Shown: positions 10,180 through 18,471 of the stretch, piece after piece
How positions within the stretch are numbered: position 1 is the first letter of the stretch
Layout: each line of letters starts with the position of its first letter
Assembly: GCA_963665195.1 (NCBI GenBank)
Contig: OY762070.1
Coordinates: 1,550,001 to 1,614,000, forward strand
Length of the DNA stretch: 64,000 bases
Origin: VXYL01 sp963665195
GTDB lineage: Bacteria > Pseudomonadota > Gammaproteobacteria > Pseudomonadales > Azotimanducaceae
Direction of reading: 5' to 3'
Program-made: the position numbers and the translations under genes
Notes under the pieces: model-generated
Told to the model about the DNA's origin: nothing
Database searches by the model: none
The model's input: the letters and a program-made list of their open reading frames with translations, nothing else

Positions 10180-10944
10180 ATGATCGACGCCCACTACTGG
10201 CCCACGCCCAACGGCTGGAAGCTCTCCATCATGCTCGAGGAATGCGGCCTCGACTACAGCATCGTGCCCGTGGACATCGGCGGCGGCGATCAGTTCAAGG
10301 CCGAGTTCCTGCGCATCTCGCCGAACAACCGGATGCCGGCCATCGTCGACCACGAGCCGCTCGGCGGCGGCGAGCCGCTCGCCATCTTCGAGTCCGGGGC
10401 GATCCTGGAGTACCTTGCCGAGAAGACGGGGCGCTTTCTGCCGAGCGGCGTGCGGGACCGCTATCGGGTGCTGCAATGGGTGCATTGGCAGATGGCGAAC
10501 CTGGGGCCCATGATGGGCAACGCCAATCACTTCAAGAACTACGGCAAGAACCTCGCCGAAGATCCGAAGCAGCTCGAATACGGCACCCGGCGCTTCGTCG
10601 GCGAGGTGGACCGGCTGTGCGGCGTCATGGACGCGCAGCTTTCCGTCAACGAGTACCTGGCAGGCAGCGAGTACAGCATCGCCGACATCATCACCTGGCC
10701 GTGGGCCTTCCTGGTGCGCCGCGTGGTGAACGAGAACGCCTGGGAGACCTTTCCCAACCTGCACCGCTGGGTTTTCCAAGTCGGCGACCGCCCGGCGGTG
10801 GACAAAGGCCGCCGCGTGGGCCGGGAGCTCGGCGAGCGCAAGCTAACGGACGAGGAGGAGAAAGCCCGCCGCGAACTGCTCTTCAACCAGACCAACGACA
10901 AGGTGCGGGCGGCCCGGGAAGCGGCCGCCAAGGCCGCGGGCTGA
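10180..10944 (+). CDS. Nu-class-like glutathione S-transferase
   Basis: 254 residues. The N-terminal thioredoxin-fold domain (1-90) contains YWPTPNGWKLSIMLEECGLDYSIVPVDI, the NNRMPAIVDH cis-Pro segment and IFESGAILEYLA, the glutathione gamma-Glu binding signature. A helical C-terminal domain holds YSIADIITWPWAFLV, with the conserved N-capping Asp. The sequence resembles the YfcG/YghU (Nu) class, which uses two glutathiones for disulfide-bond reductase activity. A GAGGAG lies 10 bases before the ATG. Its TGA overlaps the ATG of the AhpD-like gene (TGATG), so the two are translationally coupled and probably act in one thiol-redox process. Confidence 0.9.
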   Translation: MIDAHYWPTPNGWKLSIMLEECGLDYSIVPVDIGGGDQFKAEFLRISPNNRMPAIVDHEPLGGGEPLAIFESGAILEYLAEKTGRFLPSGVRDRYRVLQWVHWQMANLGPMMGNANHFKNYGKNLAEDPKQLEYGTRRFVGEVDRLCGVMDAQLSVNEYLAGSEYSIADIITWPWAFLVRRVVNENAWETFPNLHRWVFQVGDRPAVDKGRRVGRELGERKLTDEEEKARRELLFNQTNDKVRAAREAAAKAAG

Positions 10945-11990
10945 TGGACTACGCGGCTGCGCAGCTACCCGTCGCGCGGCGCATCGCCGACGCCCACGGC
11001 GCCACGCTTGCGGCGTTCGCGAAGCCCGGCGCCTGGTGGGACGCCGCGGACCGCCTGCGCATCGTCGCCGAAACGCGGCGGGCGGCGGACTGCGCCCTGT
11101 GCGATGCCAAAGCCGAGGCGCTGTCAGCCAATGCCGTGCCGGGCGAGCACCGCGGCGATGTCGAACTGCCGCCGGCGGCCGTGGATGCCATCCACGGCAT
11201 CCGCAACGACTCCGGGCGCCTCACCCGGCGCTGGTTCGACGAGCTGATCGACATGGGCCTGCAGCCGGAAGCCTACGTCGAGCTCGTCGCCCTCACCGCC
11301 AGTTCCGTCATCGTCGACACGTTCGCGCAGGGCGTCGGCCTCGAACCGCCGCCGCTGCCGGAACCGGAAGCCGGCGCGCCGAGCTTCGAGCGCTCGGAAG
11401 ATGTCGCGGATGCCGGCGCATGGCTGCCGCTGGCCGCCGAAGGACGCGCCAACATCCTGCGCTCGCTTGGCCTGGTGCCGAGCGCCCTCGAACTTTTCTT
11501 CGATGCCTTCGGCAATTCCTACTACATGCATGCCGATGCCGAATTCGCCATCGGCCGCCGACAGGTCGAACTGGTGGCGTCGCGGGTGTCCGCCGTCAAC
11601 GAGTGCTTCTACTGAACGACATCCCACACCGTGGCGCTTCGTGAAAGCGCCCTCAAGGCGGGCCGGCAGGCCGATCTGCAGGTGGCGATGGGCAGCGCGG
11701 ACGGCGACGGCAACGTGCCCGACGGCGCCCTGCTCGCGGCGCTTGCGGAAGCCGTGGCCCGCTGGCGCTTCGAGGAAGTGGCCAGCCTGCGCGAAGAAGG
11801 CATCGCCCGACTCGGCGCCCAGGCGACCAGCGATGCCATCCTGGTCGCCGCCGGCTTCAACGGCATCACCCGGGTGGCCGACGCCATCGGCATCCGCTTG
11901 GATGCGCGCACCGCGGCGGCATCGGATGCGTGGCGCGGGCAGATCGGGATCGACGCCTTCGCGCCGCCGGAGAAGTGGGCGGCCGCGTAG
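10944..11990 (+). CDS. AhpD/CMD-family selenoprotein with in-frame TGA (CxxU)
   Basis: A 348-residue reading frame continuous except for one TGA at 11613-11615. Decoded as selenocysteine it gives NECFY-U-TTSH, with U at residue 224. The AhpD active site is Cys-x-x-Cys-x-x-x-His with a Glu 12 residues before the first Cys. Here Glu209, Cys221, U224 and His228 occupy exactly those spacings, so the TGA replaces the resolving or peroxidatic Cys. Homology to the CMD helices continues after the TGA (VALRESALKAGRQ). An N-terminal second CMD-like repeat has its own C50-x-x-C53. A SECIS-like hairpin lies at 11633-11651. The alternative is a nonsense mutation of TGC or TGT. AhpD-like selenoproteins are known from marine metagenomes. 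The gene starts at a TGATG overlap with the GST gene. Confidence 0.82.
11633..11651 (+). promoter_or_regulatory. Bacterial-SECIS-like hairpin after the recoded TGA
   Basis: A perfect 7-bp stem, GGCGCTT / AAGCGCC, closes a 5-base loop CGTGA. The loop has G then T at positions 2-3, as in the GU-containing loop that SelB recognises in the E. coli fdhF element. The loop G at 11641 is 26 nucleotides after the last base of the TGA, inside the window of roughly 16-37 used to describe bacterial SECIS elements. It lies within coding sequence, as bacterial SECIS elements must. SelB binding is inferred. Confidence 0.68.
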
Positions 11991-11995
11991 GCCGC
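11979..11995. terminator. Small hairpin at the AhpD-like/enolase convergence
   Basis: GCGGCC-gcgta-GGCCGC spans the stop codon of the AhpD-like gene and ends 6 bases before the stop of the convergent enolase-superfamily gene. The stem is only 6 bp and has no T-tract, so terminator activity is weakly supported. Confidence 0.3.
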
Positions 11996-12001
11996 AGACC
12001 G

Positions 12002-13168
12002 CTACTTCGGCGGGTACTTCGCGAACGCCTCTTCGTTCGGCTCCGTGCCCCAGCCCGGCGTGTCGGGCAGGTGCAGGTGCCCATCGCGGATGTCCGGCAC
12101 CGCGGTGAACAGCTCCGCATCCCACGGCAGGCGGTCGATGTCCGTCTCCATGATGCGCAGGTTCGGCACCGCGGCGCACATGTGCGCACTCATCATGGTG
12201 GCCAGATGGCCGTAGTAGTTGTGCGGCGCGACGTTGATCTGGTGCGCCTCGGCGGCGCTGGCGATCTTCATGGACTGCCAGACGCCGTTCCACACCGCGT
12301 CGATGATGGCCACGTCCATGGCGCGCAGGCGGAAGTACGGCAGGAAGGCGTACAGGGTGATGAGCGACTCGCAGGAACTCACCGGGTGCGGGCTGGCCCG
12401 CCGCACGTCCGCCAACGCCTCGGGATGCGGGGTGTCGATCTCCGCCCAGAACAGGTCGTACTCGGCGAGCGCCTTCAGGATGCGGATGTAGCCGTCCGGC
12501 TTGGCGTTGTAGTTGAGGTCCAGGAGGATGTCCATGTCCGGCCCCGCGCCGTCCCGGAACGCCGCCAAGTGCTTGCGCAGTTGCCGCAGCGTGTGCCGGT
12601 CCACGTTCTGCGCCGGATCGTAGGGGAAGCCGAAGCCGGGGGACCAGCCCCGCACCCGCTCGCCGCTGTAATCGAAGACGTTGGTCTTGAGGGCCGTGAA
12701 GCCGCGCTCGCGCACTTCCTGGCCGAGGGCGCGGATGCCGCCCAAGTCGGTGACGGCCGGCGGGTAGTAGTCCGGCCGGGCGATGCGCCAAGTGCCGCAG
12801 TGCGACCAGTAGACGCGCACGGCATCGCGCACCCGACCGCCTAGCAGGTCGCAGCACGGCACGCCGAGGGTCTTCGCCTTGGCGTCGAGCAGCGCGTTCT
12901 CGATGGCGCCGATGCCCATGGCCATGACCCCGGACATGGACTGCCGCGCCCGGGCGTGCAGCCGGGCGTAGACGCGCTCGATGTCGTGGACCCGCTCGCC
13001 GACCACCATCGGCGCGAGCTTCTCCACCACCGCGGTGACGCCGATGGCGCCCTGATGCTCGTCGTATTCGCTCCAGCCGACCACGCCGTCCTCGGTGGTG
13101 AGCTTGACGAAGTGGTAGTTGCGCCAGCCGGCGTCGCAGTGGCGCGTCTCGATCGTGCGGACTTTCAC
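12002..13168 (-). CDS. Enolase-superfamily (mandelate racemase/dehydratase-like) enzyme
   Basis: 388 residues from a GTG at 13168 that overlaps the upstream PhyH stop (GTGA) and has GGAGGA 7 bases upstream. The capping domain (1-125, with GWSEYDEHQG) precedes the TIM barrel. TALKTN carries the base Lys; DILLDLNYNA, FWAEIDTP and SSCESL carry the three metal-binding acids in order; APHNYYG supplies the His. The enzyme probably abstracts an alpha proton from a sugar acid or related carboxylate, but the exact substrate cannot be read. The overlap with the PhyH gene implies a joint pathway on an imported organic acid. Confidence 0.87.
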   Translation of the reverse strand: MKVRTIETRHCDAGWRNYHFVKLTTEDGVVGWSEYDEHQGAIGVTAVVEKLAPMVVGERVHDIERVYARLHARARQSMSGVMAMGIGAIENALLDAKAKTLGVPCCDLLGGRVRDAVRVYWSHCGTWRIARPDYYPPAVTDLGGIRALGQEVRERGFTALKTNVFDYSGERVRGWSPGFGFPYDPAQNVDRHTLRQLRKHLAAFRDGAGPDMDILLDLNYNAKPDGYIRILKALAEYDLFWAEIDTPHPEALADVRRASPHPVSSCESLITLYAFLPYFRLRAMDVAIIDAVWNGVWQSMKIASAAEAHQINVAPHNYYGHLATMMSAHMCAAVPNLRIMETDIDRLPWDAELFTAVPDIRDGHLHLPDTPGWGTEPNEEAFAKYPPK

Positions 13169-13998
13169 GCGGATTCCTCCGTGGCTGTCGATGGACGTTC
13201 CGCGCCGGCGCGGCGGAACAGCAGTGGCACCTCGGCTTGGTCGTCGAGAACGTCGCCGAGGGCGAGGGAATCGAAGTAGCTTTCGCTCAGCATGTTGCGC
13301 TTGCCGTTGAAGCAGGCGCCGTCCGGCATGTAGGCGCAGGTCATGGCGCGCCGATAGCCGCGCGTCATATTCGGCCCCGCGCCGTGGGCGATCATGCCGT
13401 CTATGTAGATCGCATCGCCCGCCGCCGCGGGCACGGCAACGGGTTCGATGCCGGCGAGGGCGGGATAGCGGGCAACGAGTTCGCCCATGTTCGCACCGAT
13501 CGGCGCATGTTCGTAGTCCGTCAAGTGCTGCGAACCCGGCAGGAAGTAGAGGCAGCCGTTTTCCACGCTGGCATCGTCCAGTGCCACCCACACGGAGATC
13601 GCCCGGCGGCTGTCGAAGGACCAGAACGGCACGTCGCGGTGGAACGCGGTGGCGTTGGCGAGCGGCTCCTTGATGAGCGCCTGATCGTGCCACAGGCGGA
13701 TGCCGTCCAGCCCCGCGAGGTCCGCAGCCAAGCGCGCTAGCCGCCGGTCGTGGATGATCTCGCGCACCACCGGCGAGGAGCGCGAGATCAGCATCATCTG
13801 CAGGAAGACGTTGGCGTACGGATTCTCGCGATGCCCGGCGGGCTTGCCATCGAGGGCTTGGCCGCGCCGAGCGGCGGTCGCCTGGTCCACCGCATCGCGC
13901 CAACGCGCCAGCTCGTCGGCGTCGAGGAAGCCTGCCACATGCAGGAAGCCGTCGGCGCGGTAGCGCTCCGTCTCCTGCTCTGTGAACCCCGGTCGCAT
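13165..13998 (-). CDS. Phytanoyl-CoA dioxygenase (PhyH) family protein
   Basis: 277 residues. The Fe(II) site H-x-D is in AFHRDVPFWSF (about residue 143), the distal His in MIAHGAGPNMT, and an Arg follows in RGYRRAMTCAY for 2-oxoglutarate. The N-terminal YRADGFLHVAGFLDADEL is the typical PhyH opening. The family hydroxylates small carboxylates, osmolytes and natural products, so phytanoyl-CoA is not implied. It is the first gene of a unit with the enolase-superfamily gene (4-base overlap) and is divergent from the SDR at 14085. Confidence 0.88.
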   Translation of the reverse strand: MRPGFTEQETERYRADGFLHVAGFLDADELARWRDAVDQATAARRGQALDGKPAGHRENPYANVFLQMMLISRSSPVVREIIHDRRLARLAADLAGLDGIRLWHDQALIKEPLANATAFHRDVPFWSFDSRRAISVWVALDDASVENGCLYFLPGSQHLTDYEHAPIGANMGELVARYPALAGIEPVAVPAAAGDAIYIDGMIAHGAGPNMTRGYRRAMTCAYMPDGACFNGKRNMLSESYFDSLALGDVLDDQAEVPLLFRRAGAERPSTATEESA

Positions 13999-14084
13999 CC
14001 GCCTCCCCTGCGCAGCCTCGCACCGACGGCGCGGGGCAGTCTACACGCTATAGTTCGCGGCTCGTTTCACCGGGGAGGCATCGA

Positions 14085-14888
14085 ATGGGCATTCGCCTGC
14101 AGGGCAAGGTCGCGGTCATCACCGGCGGCACCAGCGGCATCGGTGCCGCGACCGCAGCGCTGTTCGCGGAAGAAGGCGCGACGGTGGTGATCGCGGGCCG
14201 GTCTCGGGACAAGGGCGCGGCGCTCGCGGACGAACTCGGCGACAGCGTCTTCTACGAGGAGCAGGACGTGACCCTTGAGGACGACGTGCGCCGGGTCATC
14301 GACGGCGCTGCGGAACGCTTCGGGCGCTTGGACGTGCTCTTCAACAACGCCGGCGGGCCGACCGCGGGGAACGTCCAGGACATCACTGCGGAGAACGTCG
14401 ACTACGGCGTCAGGCTGCTTTTCACGTCCGTGGTGCTCGGCATGAAGCACGCCGCGCCGCACATGCTCGCGAGCGGCGGCGGCTCGATCATCAACAACTC
14501 CAGCATCGCCGCCATCCGCCACCTGCAGGGCAACATCCTCTACTCCGCCGTGAAAGCGGCCGTCACGCACTACTCGAAGCTCGCCGGCGTCGAGCTCGGC
14601 CCGCAGGGCATCCGGGTCAACGTCATCTCGCCAGGTGCCATCGCCACGCCCATCTTCTGGGGTGGATCAGCCCGCGCCAACACGCTTCCGGACGCTGAGA
14701 ACGAGCGCAAGATGGCCAAGCTGCAACGCAACCTTGCAAGGGCGAACCCGCTGAAGAAATCCGGCCTCGCCTGGGACATCGCTACCGCCGCCCTATTCCT
14801 CGCCAGCGACGAAGGACGCTTCGTCAACAGCCACGACCTGGTGGTGGACGGCGGGCGCACGTCGATGTTCAACGAATACCCGGGCTGA
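14085..14888 (+). CDS. SDR-family oxidoreductase
   Basis: 267 residues with TGGTSGIG (residues 13-20), the NNAGGP motif, Ser in NNSSIAAIRH and the catalytic Tyr/Lys as YSAVK. The C-terminus ends VVDGGRTSMFNEYPG. The ATG follows GGGGAGGCATCGA, a good ribosome site, and a TATAGT hexamer at 14049 may be its -10. It is divergent from the PhyH/enolase pair, so a role in the same catabolic route is plausible but unproved. Substrate unknown. Confidence 0.88.
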   Translation: MGIRLQGKVAVITGGTSGIGAATAALFAEEGATVVIAGRSRDKGAALADELGDSVFYEEQDVTLEDDVRRVIDGAAERFGRLDVLFNNAGGPTAGNVQDITAENVDYGVRLLFTSVVLGMKHAAPHMLASGGGSIINNSSIAAIRHLQGNILYSAVKAAVTHYSKLAGVELGPQGIRVNVISPGAIATPIFWGGSARANTLPDAENERKMAKLQRNLARANPLKKSGLAWDIATAALFLASDEGRFVNSHDLVVDGGRTSMFNEYPG

Positions 14889-14893
14889 GCGGC

Positions 14894-14998
14894 GGCAGTC
14901 AGGGCATGTAGTACCTGCGCCCGCGGGTGCGGCCTTCGGGCCCGGCAAGCCTTGAGGCGACGAGCTCGCCGAGCAGCGTCCGCGTATAGAGCAATGCC
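14894..14998 (-). pseudogene. Relic: 3' end of an AlbA_2-type regulator gene
   Basis: About 105 bases closely match the 3' end of the AlbA_2/ATP-binding gene at 16772-16875. Read on the minus strand it encodes ARTLLGELV- and GPEGRTRGRRYY-like segments of the last 33 or so residues. Similarity stops abruptly near 14998. The two copies flank the nuclease gene in direct orientation. The relic is either the remainder of a second such gene replaced by the nuclease module, or a duplication made when the module arrived. The rest of 14889-15242 (354 bases) holds no convincing gene, only the upstream region of the nuclease. Confidence 0.75.
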
Positions 14999-15242
14999 CG
15001 GCCCCCCAAGGCGACATGTCCGCGCCACCTCGGCCGCAGCCATCGAAGTGCCCGCCGCTCGGATTCGCTCGCGGAGCGGAGTGTGGAGCACACCGGCACG
15101 CCTTGCACGTTACGTTGCCTCCTGCGTATCTGCGGCGCACCACGCCGTGCTACCATCCGGATCGAGGTCGTGTAGAGTACGCCGCTTGGCCACCACATTG
15201 GCCGCTGCATTGCCTCGCAGGATCAGTATCTAGGAGTACGCG

Positions 15243-16646
15243 ATGGGTTTCGAGCTTCCAGTCCCTCTCCCTTGGAACGAAAGGACCAACAGCGTGTATC
15301 CGATCCCTGGGGGGAAGACGGGAACGCTGATCTCCCTTCGCCGCATCTGCGAGCACGTTCTGGACACGAGCGTCTCGAAAGAGGATCTCATCGAGTGGGT
15401 ATGCGATGAACTGAGTGTAGGGACCAACCATTCGCAGGCAAGCGTTGACTTCCTCAATAGGGCAGGGCTAGTCGCCTCCGACAAGAGACCAGTGGCCGTC
15501 CCAGAGGCGGTCCGTAGCTGGCTCCGAACGCGGGAAGATTACATCCCAATCGCCGTCATGCATGGACGTATTCGGTTCATTGGGGAGATGCTCTCGGAGA
15601 TCCCGGGCTGCCAATCCTCCGCGGACTTGCTCCGGAGATCTCGCGTATACGGCCACACTTGGGATGGCGCGGCCCAGATTTCCAGTCGTCTGGCATGGCT
15701 CGTGTCAGCCAATTTGGTGGATGACTCGAGTGGCCATCTGGAGTTGACTTCCCAAGGCGAGATACTGTTGGAGCAGCTAGACATCCACAATCCTGACGGA
15801 ACCGTCACACGAGCAGCGAGCCGCCCACTACCACACCGGAACCGGCGACAAACCGATAGCGAGGAACTGGGGGACGTGCCTCAAGAGCTCTTGGTGGCAT
15901 GCACTGACACCGCCAACCCGACTCGTTTCGAGCAGGCTGTGTGTCGTGCGTTCGCGGCTCTTGGCTTTGTAGCAGAACACCTTGGCGGCTCCGGGCGAAC
16001 CGACGTGTTGCTGACAGCACCGCTGGGAAAAGAAGATGCATTCCTCGTTGCCGTGGACGCAAAAACCAGGAAGTCCGGCCCGCTACCGGATGCCAATGTG
16101 GACTGGTTGGCATTGAAGGAACACAGGAACAAGCACCGTGCGGAGTACTCTCTGCTAGTGGCTCCTGACCCTAGCGGCGACCGGCTGAAGCGCAGGGCGC
16201 GCGAGTTCGGGGTCACGTTGCTTTCCGCGAGGCAGTTAGCCGACATCTGTGCGCGACACGCCACCGCACGCTTGAGTCTTGTAGAGTACACGAAGCTCTT
16301 CGCTTCACCCGGCGACGCCGAGCTTGCTGAGCTGGATGAAGCTGCGCAGCAGGTGGCGGATCTGCGCAGCCTTGCGGCGACAATCTGCCGCGAACTTCTC
16401 GAAGGGACAAAGAACCATGGCCGGATGACGGCCAGAGAGGTCGAGCTCATACTCCGCGAACAGGCGACCGGGCTACCAGACGGGACAGTCGAAAGCCTGC
16501 TCGACACGCTCTCGCATCCACTGATTGGGGCCGTCTACCGGTTTTCGCCCAGAGGCCAAGATAAGGCCAGATACGTGCTTGCTGCCAGTCTGGACAGCTG
16601 TGAGCAACGTATCCGTGCGCTGATCAACCACACGGACCAAGGCTAA
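15243..16646 (+). CDS. Winged-helix + PD-(D/E)XK nuclease-like protein
   Basis: 467 residues, with a TAGGAG ribosome site 7 bases before the ATG. The first 170 or so residues look like two winged-helix units (AVPEAVRSWL, ISSRLAWLVSANLVDDSSGHLELTSQG). Residues about 225-345 follow the restriction-nuclease pattern: FEQAVCRAFAALGF, GRTDVLL and VAVDAKTRK give E...D-x(n)-D-x-K, and LLSARQLADI resembles the end of Mrr-like cores. A helical C-terminal part follows. Codon and base use are visibly less GC-rich than in the neighbours, and flanking gene relics suggest horizontal arrival. It could be a solitary restriction or defence nuclease; no methyltransferase is adjacent. Confidence 0.6.
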   Translation: MGFELPVPLPWNERTNSVYPIPGGKTGTLISLRRICEHVLDTSVSKEDLIEWVCDELSVGTNHSQASVDFLNRAGLVASDKRPVAVPEAVRSWLRTREDYIPIAVMHGRIRFIGEMLSEIPGCQSSADLLRRSRVYGHTWDGAAQISSRLAWLVSANLVDDSSGHLELTSQGEILLEQLDIHNPDGTVTRAASRPLPHRNRRQTDSEELGDVPQELLVACTDTANPTRFEQAVCRAFAALGFVAEHLGGSGRTDVLLTAPLGKEDAFLVAVDAKTRKSGPLPDANVDWLALKEHRNKHRAEYSLLVAPDPSGDRLKRRAREFGVTLLSARQLADICARHATARLSLVEYTKLFASPGDAELAELDEAAQQVADLRSLAATICRELLEGTKNHGRMTAREVELILREQATGLPDGTVESLLDTLSHPLIGAVYRFSPRGQDKARYVLAASLDSCEQRIRALINHTDQG

Positions 16647-16775
16647 TGGCTAGGCATCGTGGCCCCTTCAACGCACGACGCCATCACCAGCGTAGCTTCC
16701 ATTCTGCCGGTTGCAGACCACCCGCCAGCCACTCCCGCGGCACCACGCACAAGAACTGATCAGCCAGCAGCGCAG

Positions 16776-18408
16776 TCAGGACGCGTAGTACCGACGCCCC
16801 CGGGTGCGGCCCTCCGGCCGGGCGAGCCCCAAGGCGACCAGTTCGCCGAGCAGCGTCCGCGCGTAGGCGATGTCTCGGCCGATCAGCGCCGTGGCCTCGG
16901 CGGTGGAAAGTCCGTCGGGGCGGCGCAGCGCGTCGAGCAGTGCTTGCCGGTGCGCGTCTCGGCCATCGGGGGCACCGCCGCCGGCACGCGCCTGGACGGC
17001 ATCGGAGAGAACGTAGCGCGCTCCGCCGCGAACGCCTTCGCGGCGCAGCAGCCCCTTTGCGACCGCACCCGCCAGCACGGCGCTCGCATCCGCGTCGGGC
17101 AGCAGCGCCCGCAGCGAGCGCGGCGTGATCGCACCCTCGCGGCGCGCCGCCACCAAGGCGCGGCGCTCGGCGGCGGCGAGGTCACCTTCGAGCTGGCCGA
17201 GCCAGACCTGATCGTCTACCGAGATCAGCGCTCTGTTGTGCAGGGTCACGGTCACCGAGTCGGGGTTGGCCTCGAAGGCCGGCGGTTCCATCAGGCGCGA
17301 CTCCATCTCGCGGAACATCCGGTCGACGCCCTCGCCGTACTCCTCGACGTAGCCAAGGGTGCGCATCACGCCCATGATGCGCGGGTTGCGGCTGTAGTGT
17401 TCCCGGCGCATGTTGTCCACCGTGATGTGGCCGGGCAGCGGGCCGGGGCTCTTGACCTCCACGCGGTCGTCCCAGAGCGTGACATCCACGGTCGCGCCGC
17501 CGAGGGCGTAGTCGCGATGCACCAGGGCGTTGACGATGGCCTCGCGCACGACGACCACCGGATAGGCCGGTACGGCCTGGCGGCGCAGGCCCGTCACCGC
17601 CTCGGCAACGCCGCTGTGGCGGGCGATGAAATCCATGCAGCAGCCCACCGTTTCGGCCAGCGGCCCAGCGCACTCCTGCCGTTCCACGGTGGCGCCGCCG
17701 TGCGGCCCGACGCCGGCGCGGCGAACAAGCTGCACGGCGACGCCGCGCAGGAAGTCGTGGGGTTCCTTCGCGAACAGCACCACCGCGGCGCGCAGCACGC
17801 TCCGACCGAGCGGCGGCGGCGCGGCAACGGCCACCCGGAGGTCCGCGAGTGCTCGCGCCATGCGGTCGGCCGTGGTCGCCGGGCGGCCGTCCGCCAAGAG
17901 GGCTTCGTTGATCGCTTCGAGCGAGAAGGCCGCGGCGTCGAATGCGACCAGGGGTTCGTCTTCGGCGCTATGCCGCTCGCGCTCGCGCACGAAGCGCGCC
18001 ATGGCATCGCCGCGCAGCGGCTGCGAGTCGCCGCCGACGCGGCGCAGCAGGCGACCGTCCGGGGTGGTGACTATCCGGCCGCGCACCGCCGGCACTGCAG
18101 TGATCGTCACCGCCGTGCCAGCGACCAGCACTTGCCGGATCTGGACATCGACACCGCACTCCATGGCGATGCGGGTGATGCGGTCCTGGGTGTTCTGGGA
18201 CAGCGGGCAGCCGACGATGCGGCGCTCGTCGTCGACGCCGTGGACGATCAAGCCGCCATCGGCCATCGCCATCGCGACGATGGTGTCGCGGATGTCCGTG
18301 GCGACGCCGCGCTTGAAGTCGAGCTGCGCGTGTTCGATGCGTCCGAACAGGGCCCAGAACGCCTCCTCCGCGAATGCGCCTGGAATACTGCCGAGTTGTG
18401 GCACGGTG
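16776..18408 (-). pseudogene. AlbA_2/divergent-AAA ATP-binding regulator, 5' end cut by IS
   Basis: About 543 of 545 original codons remain. LDFKRGVATDIRDTIVAMAM...GGLIVHGVDD is the AlbA_2 (Schlafen-like) domain. VVVREAIVNALVHRDYALGGATVDVTLWDDRVEVKSPG is the HATPase-like domain of this family. A C-terminal winged helix (TAEATALIGRDIAYARTLLGELV) follows. Such proteins are putative transcriptional regulators or defence-related. The IS3-type element sits just after the third codon: the old ATG survives at 19904 but now runs into an IS stop after 12 codons. Joining the flanks restores ATG ACC ACC GTG CCA. The minus-strand frame happens to stay open through the whole IS, so an alternative start inside it cannot be excluded. 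Confidence 0.85.
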
Positions 18409-18471
18409 TGAAGTGGTCGGGCAAATTCGGACAGTATGCTGAGTGAGTTCCCACGGACAGGGAGATCGAGG

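Noticed and set aside
11631..11990. A separate 119-residue gene after the TGA
   Set aside because: It is in the same frame as the AhpD-like gene, lacks a ribosome site and starts in the middle of the CMD fold. Readthrough at TGA explains it better.
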